From Odobenus rosmarus divergens (taxonomy: Eukaryota > Chordata > Mammalia > Carnivora > Odobenidae): a stretch of DNA of 64,000 nucleotides. The DNA lies in contig NW_004450404.1 in NCBI RefSeq assembly GCF_000321225.1, forward strand, positions 2,280,437 to 2,344,436. The letters are read 5' to 3'. Shown piece after piece: positions 33,946-45,575 of the stretch (the stretch's first letter is position 1; each line of letters begins with the position of its first letter). The notes under the pieces were generated by a model that did not search any database, was not told the origin of the DNA, and saw only the letters and a program-made list of their open reading frames with translations. The position numbers and the translations under genes were made by a program.

Positions 33946-34689
33946 GAGAAACTCATAGGGGGTAAAATTGAATGAAAGCAGAGATCTTCTCTGGAGTTGT
34001 ATAGACTGGGTGGGTGGATTTTTTTTTTTTTTTTATGGGGCTGATAAATCATCAGCAAGGGAGAAAGTTTGGGAATGTTTTATTATAGAGGGGAAGCAGG
34101 TCTTTGATCAGTTTGTCAAGAGAAGAGCCCCAGTTCACTCTGTTAATTTGATTTCAAGAGCTTTCTGACCATGCCTTGAGCCAAAATGTCTTCATGAAAT
34201 AGCTTTTCAAATTGCAAAAATAATCCTGTTGCCATAACTTGAAACCACTCGGTAAAGTGACGGATAACCTCACTACATGGGAAACCCTGCGTGAAAACTG
34301 TGGACCCCAGTGAGGCTAGCAGTGCAAATCACATTGCCTTCAGTTTTATTTTGCAGAACACGTTCACCAAATTCCTAATGAGATAAAAGTGCTAAGGGCT
34401 ATGTCAGATTATTTCAGCTAAAATGACGTGGGAGCAGTAACCTTTTAGGCTGACACTGCATGTTACTGCTTTCTATTCTAGGTGGAGATTTAGCTTTTGG
34501 CACAGTCTTTCCGGGATGGCTTGCTATGATGCAGACGTCAGTATGATAATGACCTAAGACCGTCAGTGAGGCTTCATGGATAGCTACGCCAGGCAGGTGG
34601 CCAAACCGTCTTGGAGAGAAGTGGTCTGGTTGGATTCCTTCTGAAGGAGAAGGCCACACACAGAAAAGCAGATTTTCTTACTGGAGGAT
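33946..34689. other. No gene recognised; T-run at 34019-34034
   Basis: A homopolymer T tract follows gggtggat. No repeat family is recognised around it. Confidence 0.45.
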
Positions 34690-35345
34690 GAGTCCAGGTA
34701 GCACACTGTGACAGGCTGTTGGTGCTCCACTCAGATGCTTTTTACTGGGCTGGGGCAGTATACTGTGAGAACTCACTGCTCATGGCTCCTAGTTGTACTC
34801 TTCTTTGAAGAATTATCCTTGGTCAGTTGGAGCTGCTTTCCTGGGAACTGCCTGGGAGATTATGCCCTTCTCCTGAGGGCTTACACAGTCTGCTTTAGGG
34901 GGAGGGTACAAAGTTCTGTCCCCCCCACTTGCCTCAAGCTGGGACAACTGTATGGTGCCATTTTCAAGTGGAGGCCAGGCTTCAGCTGAAACTATATCTC
35001 TGCTTGGCTTTTTCTTTCTTTCTTTTTTTTCCTTTTAAAGATTTTATTTATTTATTTGACAGAAAGATACAGCGAGAGAGGGAACACAAGCGGGGGGAGT
35101 GGGAGAGGGAGAAGCAGGCTCCCCGCCGAGCAGGGAGCCCGATGCAGGGCTTGATCCCAGGACCCTGGGACCATGACCTGAGCCGAAGGCAGACGCTTAA
35201 CGACTGAGCCACCCAGGCGCCCCTCGGCTTGGCTTTTTCTGTCCTTTCCTGTTTCCCTCTCTTCCTTACTCATGAGAGTCCTTCTTCAATAAATCACTTG
35301 TACAAAAATCTCCGTTTCATGTTCTGTTTCTAGAGAAACCAACCT
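34690..35345 (+). repeat. LTR-like repeat, copy B, split by a SINE
   Basis: The right end, cttcaataaatcacttgtac then agagaaaccaacctaagcc, shares the ending seen at 13130-13185, 51600-51665 and 62250-62310. The SINE at 35016-35226 was inserted later. Confidence 0.5.
35016..35226 (-). mobile_element. Can-SINE, antisense
   Basis: From ttaaagattttatttattta to ctgagccacccaggcgcccc. The 14-bp duplication gcttggctttttct lies at 35002-35015 and 35227-35240. Confidence 0.96.
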
Positions 35346-36378
35346 AAGCCCCACGCTTCTGACTAAATGAGCTGGCATGACAGGGTGCTAGAACCATCAT
35401 CCATGCGGATACTGAAATTTCCAAGAATTATGACAGCGGTAACATTGGAGGGAAAGACAGTTACCTGGGTATTACGATCACTGAGGCTGAGGCCAAGAGA
35501 CCTGGGACTCAAAACAGGACTCTGTTTACTCCACATCTGCACCGAGAAGCTGAACACAGTTGGAAAGAAACCCATCATCACCCAATGATGTGCACTTTGA
35601 ATGAGTGATCGCAAAAGTCCTGTCAGTTCTGCATGCAGCCTGGTCATCTCGCTACATTGCCCAGCACACTTGCTATCTGAATTGACTATCCTCATTTATG
35701 TTATTTTACCTATTGAAAAGATGAACTCCCAACATCACTGGCTTAATCTGTTAACAGTTTCTTTCTTTCTTCGGACATAAATTCCAAACAAGTATTCCTG
35801 ATCTGCAGGTGGCTCTAACTCTACATGATGATTCAGGGATCCCAGGCGCTTATCCTCTTGTCGCCTTGCCATCTTTGTCTCTTGGTTGTCAAGGTTGCAG
35901 CTTGGGGAAGGAGCATGGAGGATCACGTGTGGGAGGACATCATTATCACATTTCATTGGGTCTATGATGACTGTACACCTGATCTTCCACGGACCACATG
36001 ACAGTATGTAAGTCCCCCCATGCTTTTGACACCACTGTGGGGAAGGGGCAGTGCAGAACTGACGGGGATTTTCTACCACTGACTGAATGGGGTCCTAAAA
36101 AAGGAAATTAAGTTTAGCTATAGAAAATAAGTTAAATGCTTTTCAACTTGGGATTGTGTGCTGAGATCCATACATACCGCCTGTGAATGCTTGTCTGGAG
36201 GAGGTGGTTTTGGAGTAGAACGGGGCAACCAAAGGGAAGGAGCATGGAATTGAAAAACCTGATGAGAAAGTTTAAAATTGCATCCAGTGGGAGGACAGTG
36301 ATACAGTTTTTGAAGCCTTTAATGGTGAATTGCAAACAGGGCTCCACTAACGCATGCAGCACTTTTGTTAGAAAAGGG
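35346..36378. other. No gene recognised
   Basis: Unassigned sequence. A minus-strand frame of 166 codons spans 36132-36632, but it shows no recognisable domain and overlaps a tandem duplication; a frame of this length is about what chance allows in this much sequence. Confidence 0.45.
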
Positions 36379-36446
36379 CCACAGCCCCACACCAGGGAGC
36401 ATGGCTGTGGGCAGTGCAGCCCCACACCAGGGAGCATGGCTGTGGG
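36379..36446 (+). repeat. Two-copy tandem repeat of a hairpin-forming unit
   Basis: A 30-bp unit beginning cagccccacaccagggagc occurs at 36382-36411 and again, identical, at 36417-36446 (period 35). The first copy carries arms ccacagcc (36379-36386) and ggctgtgg (36403-36410). The second has the same right arm (36438-36445) but only five bases of the left arm (cagcc, 36417-36421). Confidence 0.93.
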
Positions 36447-36639
36447 CTGGTTTCTAGCCCCTACCAAGCCTTTCGCTGCATACTGTTGTGCATGATACAT
36501 CCGCGCATCGATATGTGGCAGTCCTGATATCAAAGCAACTATATATGCTCCTTCCCTGTGGGAGGCTGAATTCATGACCCTGGTTTGTTGTTGTTGTTGT
36601 TTTGTTTTTTTTACTTCTTCTTGTACCCACACCCTTTGC

Positions 36640-37120
36640 CATATGACTTTTTAGTTCTTCCCACTAAAAAAAGAGGTGGCCTTTATTTCTCTGATGCTTG
36701 ACTTTGAGTTTGGCTCTGTAATGACCGTTGGCCAGTGGAATGTTAAAAAATGATGTGAGATGACCCAAAAGTAGAAGCACTTGCATGACTCGGCTTGCCC
36801 TCTTATACCTCTGGCAACACCTTGAGAAGCATGTGCCCAGGCTAGCCCACTGGTCCCAAAAAGAGGATGAGAAACATGTGGAGCAGAGCCAAGTCACTCA
36901 AGTCAAGCCCAGACTAGATCCGTTGATCTTCAATGAACCCTACAGATGCATGAGTAAGCCCAGCAGAGATCAGCAGAACCACTCAGCCAAAGCCCTGCCT
37001 CTATCAGCTGGGCTCTTGTTGACTCATAGACTCATGGGCTAAATAAATGCTTATTATTGTTTACCACTGGAATTTTGTGGTTGGTTGTTACCCAGCATTA
37101 TTGCAGCCATAATTAATTGG
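36640..37120 (+). repeat. Ancient LTR-like repeat
   Basis: ttgccatatgactttttagt, gttggccagtggaatgttaa and the end gctaaataaatgcttattat then ttaccactggaattttgtgg resemble an old mammalian LTR-like repeat. A related type lies at 60330-60690. Family unnamed. Confidence 0.5.
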
Positions 37121-39029
37121 TACATCCTCTTTCTTCCCAAGAAGCACTAGGAGTATGGAGCATATAGATTGTTGCTTCTGCCATGACTGCCCCATCCCAT
37201 CAGAAATTTGTATTCCTTTTCAGAATCAATGCCTTCCCACCTTTTCATTAGAATCAGTTAAAAACATACTTAGAAAAGACTTAGGGATGCTTGATTTAAA
37301 TGGTTCTGATGAGAAATCATCAAAGCTGGTCCTGGATCCTAGACCCAGAGAAGGAAAGCAATCAGAACTTACCATCAGAGAATTCTGATAAAAGAAGTGT
37401 GGATGGTGCAGAGCAGATGGAGGGGAAACTTCTTTGTGAGAAAGACTTCTCAGTGCAACAGCATTTCAATTCATAACTTTCCTTCTATTTATAATTCCTT
37501 TCATGTAGAATTTGGATATATAGTGTAATTTTAGCAGGCCATAATTTTCTATTTATAGATAGGAGAGATGTCATTTTTCACCTTGATAGAATATGAGAAA
37601 TGAATATATCTGAAGTCCTTCTACACGATGAGAAAAAAATAAAGGGACTCAAAAATTCTTGACATGTGATGCATTACAATGTTTTTATTTCCTTTCTATT
37701 TTCTTTGTTTGCCTCTCCTTGCAAATGAAACCATTGATGACACTTTTCATGTCACTATTCACATTAAAATGTATCTCTATCATTATATCTAGTGAGTTGA
37801 ATAATTTTAGCAGCTAAATAAACATTTTAGTCATCAGTAAAACTCTTCTAGCAGCCAATCAGCTAGATTGGATTGTTAGGTCAAAAGACAGCACAGTGTG
37901 ATAGCTGTCACCACTATGGAAAATTTCAAATAATGACAATTTTTTCTTTTTTAGTCTTGAATGCTTTGGGGACCAAGTCGCAAGTCCACCCACAGCTATT
38001 GTCAAGCATATTTCTTTTTTCATCAGTAATGAGGAGTGATCCTTACTTTGCCTAAATTTATTATCCTGGAAAAAGATCTAGAGATTTGTGTTGCAATGAT
38101 GAGTTCCTGGTGTCTTATTCTCTTCTTCTTTTTGACGTCTGCCAGTTTCTAATTTAGTCAGACCCTCTAATCTTAATATTAAATGGGAAGGTCTAGATTT
38201 TCTAAACCTAAATATGTTTACTACATTGAACATCCTTTCCTATAAGATTTGATTATTAGGATTTTATGTTTGTTTGTTTGTTTTTTTAAATTCAGTTTTC
38301 CCATCTTTTCTGGTTATCAGCCAGTGTAGCTCATGAGAAGAGACGGTTATAGTCATAAAGGCCATTGTGCTCTTCTTGGCTAGTGGGTATTTTGGGTTAA
38401 ATCTCCCTGAGTCTAAGGTCTGACCATACTCAGATGAAATCATACTTAAGCCGAATGGGCACAAACAGTTTTATTTCCTTATACGAAGTGCTATAGTGCA
38501 TAGCACCGCTGTTGCAGGTTGGGATTCCCAGGAAACGGATCCTGAGATGGAGTTTAGGGGGCAAGATATTTATTAGGTAGTGTCCTTGGGATAATCACAT
38601 TACCACTCAACTTTTCTCTCTGCCTAATTCTGCTTCCGTCCCTCCCTAGTAATCATGTTTAATTAGTTTGCATAATATGTAAAATTAACTAACATACCTA
38701 CAATTACAACTGGAATAAATATATTTGAGAACAAAAACCCAAATGATCTTTTTAAAACATACAACTTAAAAGACAGAAGCTGAGTTGTGTGGGTGAACTG
38801 GAAGGGAGCCTGGTATCTGTTGGTATTCCAACTGTCATTAGGTTTGGTCACCTTGTTTTACAGAGGAAATAATAGGGTCAGTTCTTCAGTTAAGCAGAAG
38901 ACTTGCAAGGGAACTTTTAGTCTACCTTCACTTCAGAGGCAAACTGTGCCCTTAGCTGTATTCATGCTTGGATATAATATAAAGCACTTGTGATACCATT
39001 TGACATGTTTTAAAGCAGTAATTCAACAC
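37121..39029. other. No gene recognised; long unassigned stretch
   Basis: Nearly 2 kb of AT-rich sequence with no repeat family I can name and no exon. One candidate area for conserved non-coding sequence. Confidence 0.5.
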
Positions 39030-40262
39030 ATTAAGAAATTGAAGATGACACAAATGAATGGAAAGACCTTCTGTCCTCGTGGAAATAAAGAAGTAATATT
39101 GTTAAAATATCCATACTACCCAAAGCAATACACAGTTTCAATGCAATCCCTATCAAAATTCCAAAGGCATTTTTCACAGAAACAGAACCACAAAAGACTC
39201 TGAATAGCTAAAGCATTCTTAAGAAAGAAGAACAAAGTTGGAAGTATCATGCTCCCTGATTTCAAACTATATTACAAAGCTATTGTAATCAAAACAGTAT
39301 GGTATTGGCATAAAAAGAGACGTGTAGGCTGATGAAACAGAATAGAGATCCCAGAAATAAACCCACACATATATGGTCAAATAATTTATGACAAAGGAGC
39401 CATGAGTATACAGTGTAGGGGAAGGGCGGTCTCTTCAATAAATGGTATTGGGAAAACTGGACAGCCACATGTGGAAGAATGAAAATGGACAACCCTCTAA
39501 CACCACACACACAAATTAACTCAGAAAGGATTAAAGACTTGAATGTAAGACCTGAAATCATAAAACTCTCAAAACAAATCATACGCAGCTCCTTGACATC
39601 AGTCTTGGTGATCATTTTTGGATAGGACACCAAAAGCAAAGGCAACAAAAGCAAAAACAAACAGATGGCACTATATCAAACTAAAAAGCTTTTGCACAGC
39701 AAAGGAAGCTATGAGCAAAATGAAAATGCAACCTACTGAATGAGATAAAATATTTGTAGACTATGTATCTGATAAGGTGTTAATATCCAAAATATATAAA
39801 GAACCCATACAACTCAATAGCAAGAAAAAAATCCAATTAAAAATGGGTAAATCTGAGTAGACATTTTTCCAAAGAGGTCATATAGATGGCCAACAGGTCT
39901 ATTACAAGATGCTCAACATCACAAACCAGGGAAATGCAAATCAAAACCACAATGAGATATCACCTCACACCCATTAGAATGGCTATTATTAAGAAAGCAA
40001 GAAATAACAAGGATTGGCGAGGATGTGGAGGAAAGGGAACACTCGTGCACTGCTGGTGGGAATATACATTGGTGCAGCCACTAGAAAACAGTATGGAAGT
40101 TTCTTAAAAAAATTAAAAATAGAACTACTCTATGACCGAGCAATTCTACTTTTCGGTATCTGAAGAAAGAGAAAACACTAACTGGAACAGATATCCATGC
40201 CCCCATGCCCCCATGTTCACTGCAGCATTATCTACAAGAGCCAAGACATGGAAGCAACTTAA
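39030..40262 (+). mobile_element. L1 ORF2 3' segment, sense, non-functional
   Basis: The nucleotide text ccatactacccaaagcaata, caatgcaatccctatcaaaa and tgatttcaaactatattaca is L1 ORF2. Translation near 39930-40080 gives [20 protein letters not shown] and then [15 protein letters not shown], the C-terminal ORF2 region. Deletions and stops break the frame, and both the 5' half with endonuclease and reverse transcriptase and the 3' tail are absent. Confidence 0.9.
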
Positions 40263-40340
40263 GGGCTGGAAAGACCTTGGCGAGGATGTTTGTGGGTGTG
40301 ACTGCAGAAGTGGTCTGGGGTAGGGGTAACTTTAATTTTT

Positions 40341-41056
40341 TTTATTAAGACAGCTTTTAAGAGCAGTTTTTGGTTCATAGCAAAATTGAGGGACAAGTGT
40401 CGAGATTTCCCATTTACCCCATCCCCACACATGCACAGCCTCCTCCATTACCGACAGCCCCTATCAGAGCGGTATGTTTGTTACAACTGATGAACCTATA
40501 TTACCACATTATCATCCAGACTTCAGAGTTTATAATAGGATTGGGTTCACTCTTGGTGTTGTACATACTATGGATTCAGACAAGTAAGTAGTGACATGTG
40601 TCCATCGTTATGGTATCCTACAGAGAATTTTCACTGCCCTAAAAATCGTCTGTTCCACCTAGTCACCCCTCTGCAACGCCTTCCACCCCAGCTGCAGCCT
40701 CTGGCAACCACTGACCTTTTTATTGTCTTCAGAGTTTTACCTTTTCCATACTGTCATATAGTTGGAACCACACATTGTGTAGCCTTTTCAGATTGTCTTC
40801 TTTCACTTAGTAGTGTACACTTAAGGTCCCTCCATGTCTTTTCAAGGCTTGCTAGCTCATTTCTTTTTTGTGCTGAAGAATATTCCATTGTCTGGATGAA
40901 CCACTGTTTATCCATTCACCTACATATCTTCCAAATCCTGACAATTATGCTTCCAAGTCCTGATAATTATAAATAAAGCTGCTATAAACGTACATGTGCA
41001 GGGTTAGTTGTGGACCTCAGTTTTCACCCCTTCTGGATAGATACCAAGGAGTAGAC
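40341..41056 (-). mobile_element. Old L1 3'-UTR and end of ORF2, antisense
   Basis: ttattaagacagcttttaag, atgcacagcctcctccatta, cttggtgttgtacatactat, cctctggcaaccactgacct and ctgctataaacgtacatgtg are reverse-complement L1 3' text. The candidate duplication aactttaattttt lies at 40328-40340 and 41057-41069. Confidence 0.8.
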
Positions 41057-41069
41057 AACTTTAATTTTT

Positions 41070-42049
41070 AATTTCATTTACTTCTAAATTGTTTCAGACT
41101 TAACAATAATGATCTACATTAATTTTATAATGAAAGTTAACTAAACACTTAGGATCCCTATTTAATTAAGTTGACTGAAAAATATACAGGAACTTGTGAA
41201 CCCACCAAGCCTCAAGCGTGGGACAGAATGATCGCACTGGGTTTAGCATGACACTGTTGGCTTAGGCAATTGCCCACAAAGCACAGATTGTGCCTTACCA
41301 TAGGCAATAAGGCACTATGAGTGCACTGATTTGATTTGTTAAATGTATTCTCTCAAACACACATTCAAATTAAATGATTGTGAGCAGAATCATTCTAGTA
41401 CTGAGCTATCTTACCGATCAGTTTTCACAGGAAACAAAATGCCCAAGAAAGCATAAACTTCCGCTAAAAGAATTTCCCAAGATCATGGAGATCTTCACAT
41501 CTAACAGACAAGGGAATAGTTTTCCAGAGAAGAATTCAAAATAACACGGAGATCAAATGATCCCCTGAAAGTGCAGCATGGTTCAGGCAATGATGCTCGT
41601 CATTGAGATGCGGAGGGAATATGGCGAGGGGGCCCCATAGATGGACGAGCACTCACTGCTCGGTTTGGCTGCATTTTTTTTTTTATATTCTGAGAGAGTT
41701 GCTTTCAAACAGCGCTGCCTCTCAGAGCTTTCCTTTTCACTTAGTACCCACTTTGAGTCATCTTTTTTTTCCAGGTGGCAAAACTCAAGTATCAGCATTG
41801 CCTTTTCTCTATGCTTAGTGAAGGTATATTTTTGAGGAGTTTGTTTATCCTTCTCTTCAGCAGAGCGAAGCAGTAGGTTCACCAAAGGCAAAATACCAAA
41901 GGTGCAAAGAGCAGGGGCAGAGGCAGGGTGAGGGGAACTGAGGCCCAGGCAGGTAGCCATGGAGGGGAAGTAAGACCACTATGTGCTCAACCACAGACAC
42001 CGGGCATTGCATTTACTTCACCCGGTTTAGCCTTCCCAAGACCCTGGCA
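41070..42049. other. No gene recognised
   Basis: AT-rich sequence. A minus-strand 125-codon frame at 41583-41960 has no domain I recognise. Confidence 0.45.
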
Positions 42050-42165
42050 CCTAAGTATTATCTACATTTTACAGATGAGGAAAATGAGTCTCAGAGCACT
42101 TCAACAACTTGTCTAGGTCACATAGGAAGCATCATGAGAATCTGCTGCGGGTTCGAAATTCTAAC
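42050..42165 (-). repeat. MIR, antisense
   Basis: acattttacagatgaggaaa, gagtctcagagcacttcaac and acttgtctaggtcacatagg are the complement of the MIR core. Confidence 0.8.
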
Positions 42166-43323
42166 CAAGGTGGGTCTGGTCGCTGGTACGTCCTCTTCCA
42201 TTATGGCAGGCTGCTCTGGGGAAGCAGCTGAAGGCAGAGAGCAGGGTGACGGGTCTCTGGGGCTGGGCGTGGGCCAATGCCTCACCCAAAGGCATCTAAA
42301 GCCTGATGCTTTAAGAACACCACAGAGGTGAAACTGAACTGATCTGCAGAGCTGAACTGGCACCAAGAATGAGCATGCCACGTCTGCAGAAGAAAACCCC
42401 CCAACACAGGTATGTGCTACGTCCAATACTTCTTTCTTCAATTCTTTAAGCAACCAGATAGGGGCTGGTGGTGGTTTAAGAAAAATACCCAGGCAAATGA
42501 GAGAAGACAGTTTTCACTTCTCACAAGTTAGTTAGTGCAGAAAGACGTGTCCTATTTTGAACACACCTTAGATGATATTGTACAGGTTAATGGAAAAGGG
42601 GTGGTGACTTCTAAGTCACTGCCAATGGCTCTCTGATTTCAAGGAACATTGGCCACAAAATTTAAATAAAAAATAATTTTGCCTATGGCATGTGCAGTCA
42701 ACGTGACTTAGACCAACCAAGGTTACTCATTGTGTGGTCCCTGGACCAGCCCCAGTCCACAAGCTGTTACCAGTCTATGTTAAGGACAGGGATTGAGAAT
42801 AAGCATGTAGAAACGTCTATAGAAATTTGACACTGCTGTAACATCGTGTGATCAGTGGGCTTGCATTTTGGATGCTTTTAAATTTTTTTCAAATAATTTA
42901 TTTTCATTGTATTTCATAAAGGTATTGGTCTGTGGCAATAAGAGCTTGACAAGCAATGATCTAGGTAACATGGGAATTAAGAGGATATTAAGTTCAATCC
43001 TAGTGCCTGTTAAACCATAGGAACATGCATGGCTTCTCTCTCTGATTTTTTATTCTTTTATTTTGTTTTTATACTTATTTTACTTTATTCTTTAAAGAAA
43101 AATGAGGGATCTTATACACTTTTTCGTTGTGTCTTCTTTTTGATTGATTCATTTTCAGTGATAATGCAAGTACAGCCACGGTGGCACACTGCAAGCAAAT
43201 CTGATGGGTAAACTGGTACTCTACGGGTGGCTCAGTGTGTTTCCGAAAAAAGAAATAACAGCTCTGTGCATATTCTAACAAATATAATCGTGAGAGCTTT
43301 AATTTAAGAAATATAATAATACT
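42166..43323. other. No gene recognised; possible hAT-like fragment
   Basis: Near 42730-42970 the text gtgtggtccctggaccagcc and gtccacaagctgttaccagt loosely resembles a DNA transposon, but the match is weak. The rest is unassigned. Confidence 0.4.
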
Positions 43324-44004
43324 TGCAAGGGAAACAAAATCAAAAATAAACTATTGGGACTTCATCAAGATAAAAAGCTTCTACACAGCAAAGGAAACCA
43401 TCAACACAACTTAAAGGCATCCCACGGAATGGGAGAAGATATTTGCAAATGACGTATCTAATAAAGGGCTAGTATCCAAAATCTATAAAAAACTCATCAA
43501 ACTCAACCCCCCAAAAACAAATAACCCAGTTAAGAAATGGGCAGAAGACATAAAGAGACATTTTTCCAAAGAAGACATCCAGATGCTTAACAGAGGACGT
43601 GAAAAGATGCTCAACATCACTCACCATCAGGGAAATGCAAATCAAAACTACAATGAGCTATCACCTCACACCTGTCAGAATGGGTAAAATTAACAACATA
43701 GGAAACGACAGATGTTGGCGAGGATGCGGAGAGAGGGGAACCCTCCCACACTGTTGGTGAGAATGCAAGCTGGTGCAGCCACTCTGGAAAACGGTATGGA
43801 GGTTCCTCAAAAAGTTAAAAATAAAGCTACCCTACGACCCAGCAATCGCACTACTAGGTATTTACCCGAAGGATACAAAAATACAGATCAGAAGGGGCAC
43901 ATGCACCCTGACATTTACAGCAGCATTATCAACAATAGCCAAACTATGCAAAGAGCCCCAAGTGTCCATTGACTAGTGAATGGATAAAGAAGAAGTGGTG
44001 TGTG

Positions 44005-44038
<34 letters not shown>

Positions 44039-44445
44039 GGAAAATTGCTCAGCCATCAAAAAGAATGAAATCTTGCCATCTGCAACGACATGGATGGAGC
44101 TAGAGTGTATTATGCTAAGTGAAATAAGTCAGAGAAAGACAAATACCATATGATTTCAGTCATATGTGGAATTTAGGAAACAAAACAGATGAACATATGG
44201 GAAGGGGGAAAAAAAGGAGAGAGGAGAGCAAACCACAAGAGACTCTTAACTATAGGAAACAAAGTGAGGGTTGCTGGAGGAGAGGTTGGTGGGGGATGGG
44301 CTAAATGGGTGACTGGATTAAAGAGGGCACTTGTTGGGATGAGCACTGGGTATTATACGTAAGTGATAAAATGCTAAATTCTACTCCTGAAACAAATATT
44401 ATACTATATATTAACTAACTAGAATTTAAATAAAAACTTGAAACA
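43324..44445 (+). mobile_element. Carnivore L1, 5'-truncated, sense, with 3' end
   Basis: Starts within ORF2 (gcaagggaaacaaaatcaaa) and runs to the L1 3' end. Translation near 43773-43976 gives [18 protein letters not shown] and DPAIALLGIYPKD, the ORF2 C-terminus. The carnivore-type 3' UTR follows, with gatgagcactgggtattata and aattctactcctgaaacaaa. Stops and truncation make it inactive. No clear duplication was found. Confidence 0.93.
44008..44036 (+). repeat. (AC)n microsatellite inside the L1
   Basis: About 14 AC units directly after gtgtgtata, at the place where L1 copies carry a short tatatacaca-like stretch, so it probably grew from that seed. Confidence 0.95.
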
Positions 44446-44490
44446 AAATAACCCAACCCAACCAAACCAACCAACCAAACAAACAAAAAC
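44446..44490 (+). repeat. AACC/AAAC-rich L1 tail
   Basis: Imperfect (AACCC), (AACC) and (AAAC) units following the L1 3' end, a decayed poly-A tail that has expanded. Confidence 0.85.
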
Positions 44491-45326
44491 AAAGGTAAAC
44501 TTTCAACCCAGAAAACTCACAAGTTCTAAAAAGCTTTATTGTGGTGTAATGTGTATAGAATGAATTCAACTGTTTTAAGGTTATAAAAAATAGAAAATAA
44601 AAACACTTTATAAAAGTGGGAAAAAAAGAAATTAATAATACTCGAATATTCTCTTAAACAGCTCTTCTTCGTTAAATGCCTTGATGTGTTAGTTGCGTTT
44701 CCCTTAAATTTGTAAAATGAATTTTATTTTTATCTCAAGTCTGCCTATACACACTTCATATTTACTTCTCTAATTTCTCATTTACCAATGAACGATCTCA
44801 GTATCCACAAATGAAACACTTTGCCGCTCAACTGTAACATAGAATTTGATTTCAAATGTTTCTTTCAACCCATAGCCAAGTGGTCCCTAATTAGGTTAAA
44901 AATCTCAGATGTTGTTCTAAAATGTCTGCACCATCGAAGGGCCTAGCATCAACCATTTCTCTTTCCATAAAATTTTAGAATTCTTGGCTGCTGTGCCATT
45001 CTGGCAGTGAGAGGGCCAATCCAGGGCGGGGGCTGAGGAAGATGGCTCACCCACAGGCCATCTCGGGTCACAGCAAGCCCTGTGGTGGTTCTCCTCCAAT
45101 TACGAAGATGCCTAGCAAGGCCACGGATCAACAGCTAGTTCTACATCTGGGCCACTTCTAAGGGACACGATGCATCACCCCACTTCTTCTTTTTAAGGCC
45201 TTTCTTTTATAAAGCTAGCAGCCTCTTGAGGGGGGTCTCTCCCAAACTAGCTGAGGGATTGAATGGGGTCTCCCTGGCTTCCTGTTTGTTATTATTGAAA
45301 GTAAGCCATCAGGTTTTTTGCATGGA
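44491..45326. other. No gene recognised
   Basis: AT-rich to mixed sequence with no assignable repeat or exon. Confidence 0.45.
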
Positions 45327-45338
45327 GGAGTATTTCTT

Positions 45339-45563
45339 TTTCTTTCTTTCTTTTTTTTTTTAAGATTTTATTTATTTATTTGAGAGAGATAGAGCGCATG
45401 CGTGAGAAGGGGGAGGTGCAGAGGGAGAGAGAGAATCTCAGGCCAACTCCACACTGAGTGCAGAGTCCAAAAGCGAGCTCGATCTTACGACCCTGAGGTC
45501 ATGACCTGAGCTGAAATCATGAGTTGGACACTTAACCGACTGAGACACCTAGGCACCCCCATA
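45339..45563 (-). mobile_element. Can-SINE, antisense, diverged subtype
   Basis: From an expanded (TTTC)n/poly-T start to gactgagacacctaggcacc. It carries variant text such as gagttggacacttaaccgac. The flanks ggagtatttctt (45327-45338) and ggggtatttctt (45564-45575) form a one-mismatch duplication. Confidence 0.93.
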
Positions 45564-45575
45564 GGGGTATTTCTT

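Noticed and set aside
36417..36446. Possible CRISPR-like repeat-spacer pattern
   Set aside because: Only two repeat copies with a 5-bp spacer, in a mammalian genome; this is a simple tandem duplication.
36132..36632. 166-codon minus-strand open frame
   Set aside because: No recognisable domain and it spans an exact tandem duplication. With roughly 128,000 possible codons in six frames, about one frame this long is expected by chance.
39030..41056. Single twin-primed (inverted) L1
   Set aside because: The poly-T side of the antisense piece faces the sense piece, and the antisense piece appears to have its own duplication, so two insertions fit better.
43221..43240. gggtggctcag motif like a SINE head
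   Set aside because: Nothing before or after it continues as a Can-SINE; most likely coincidence.
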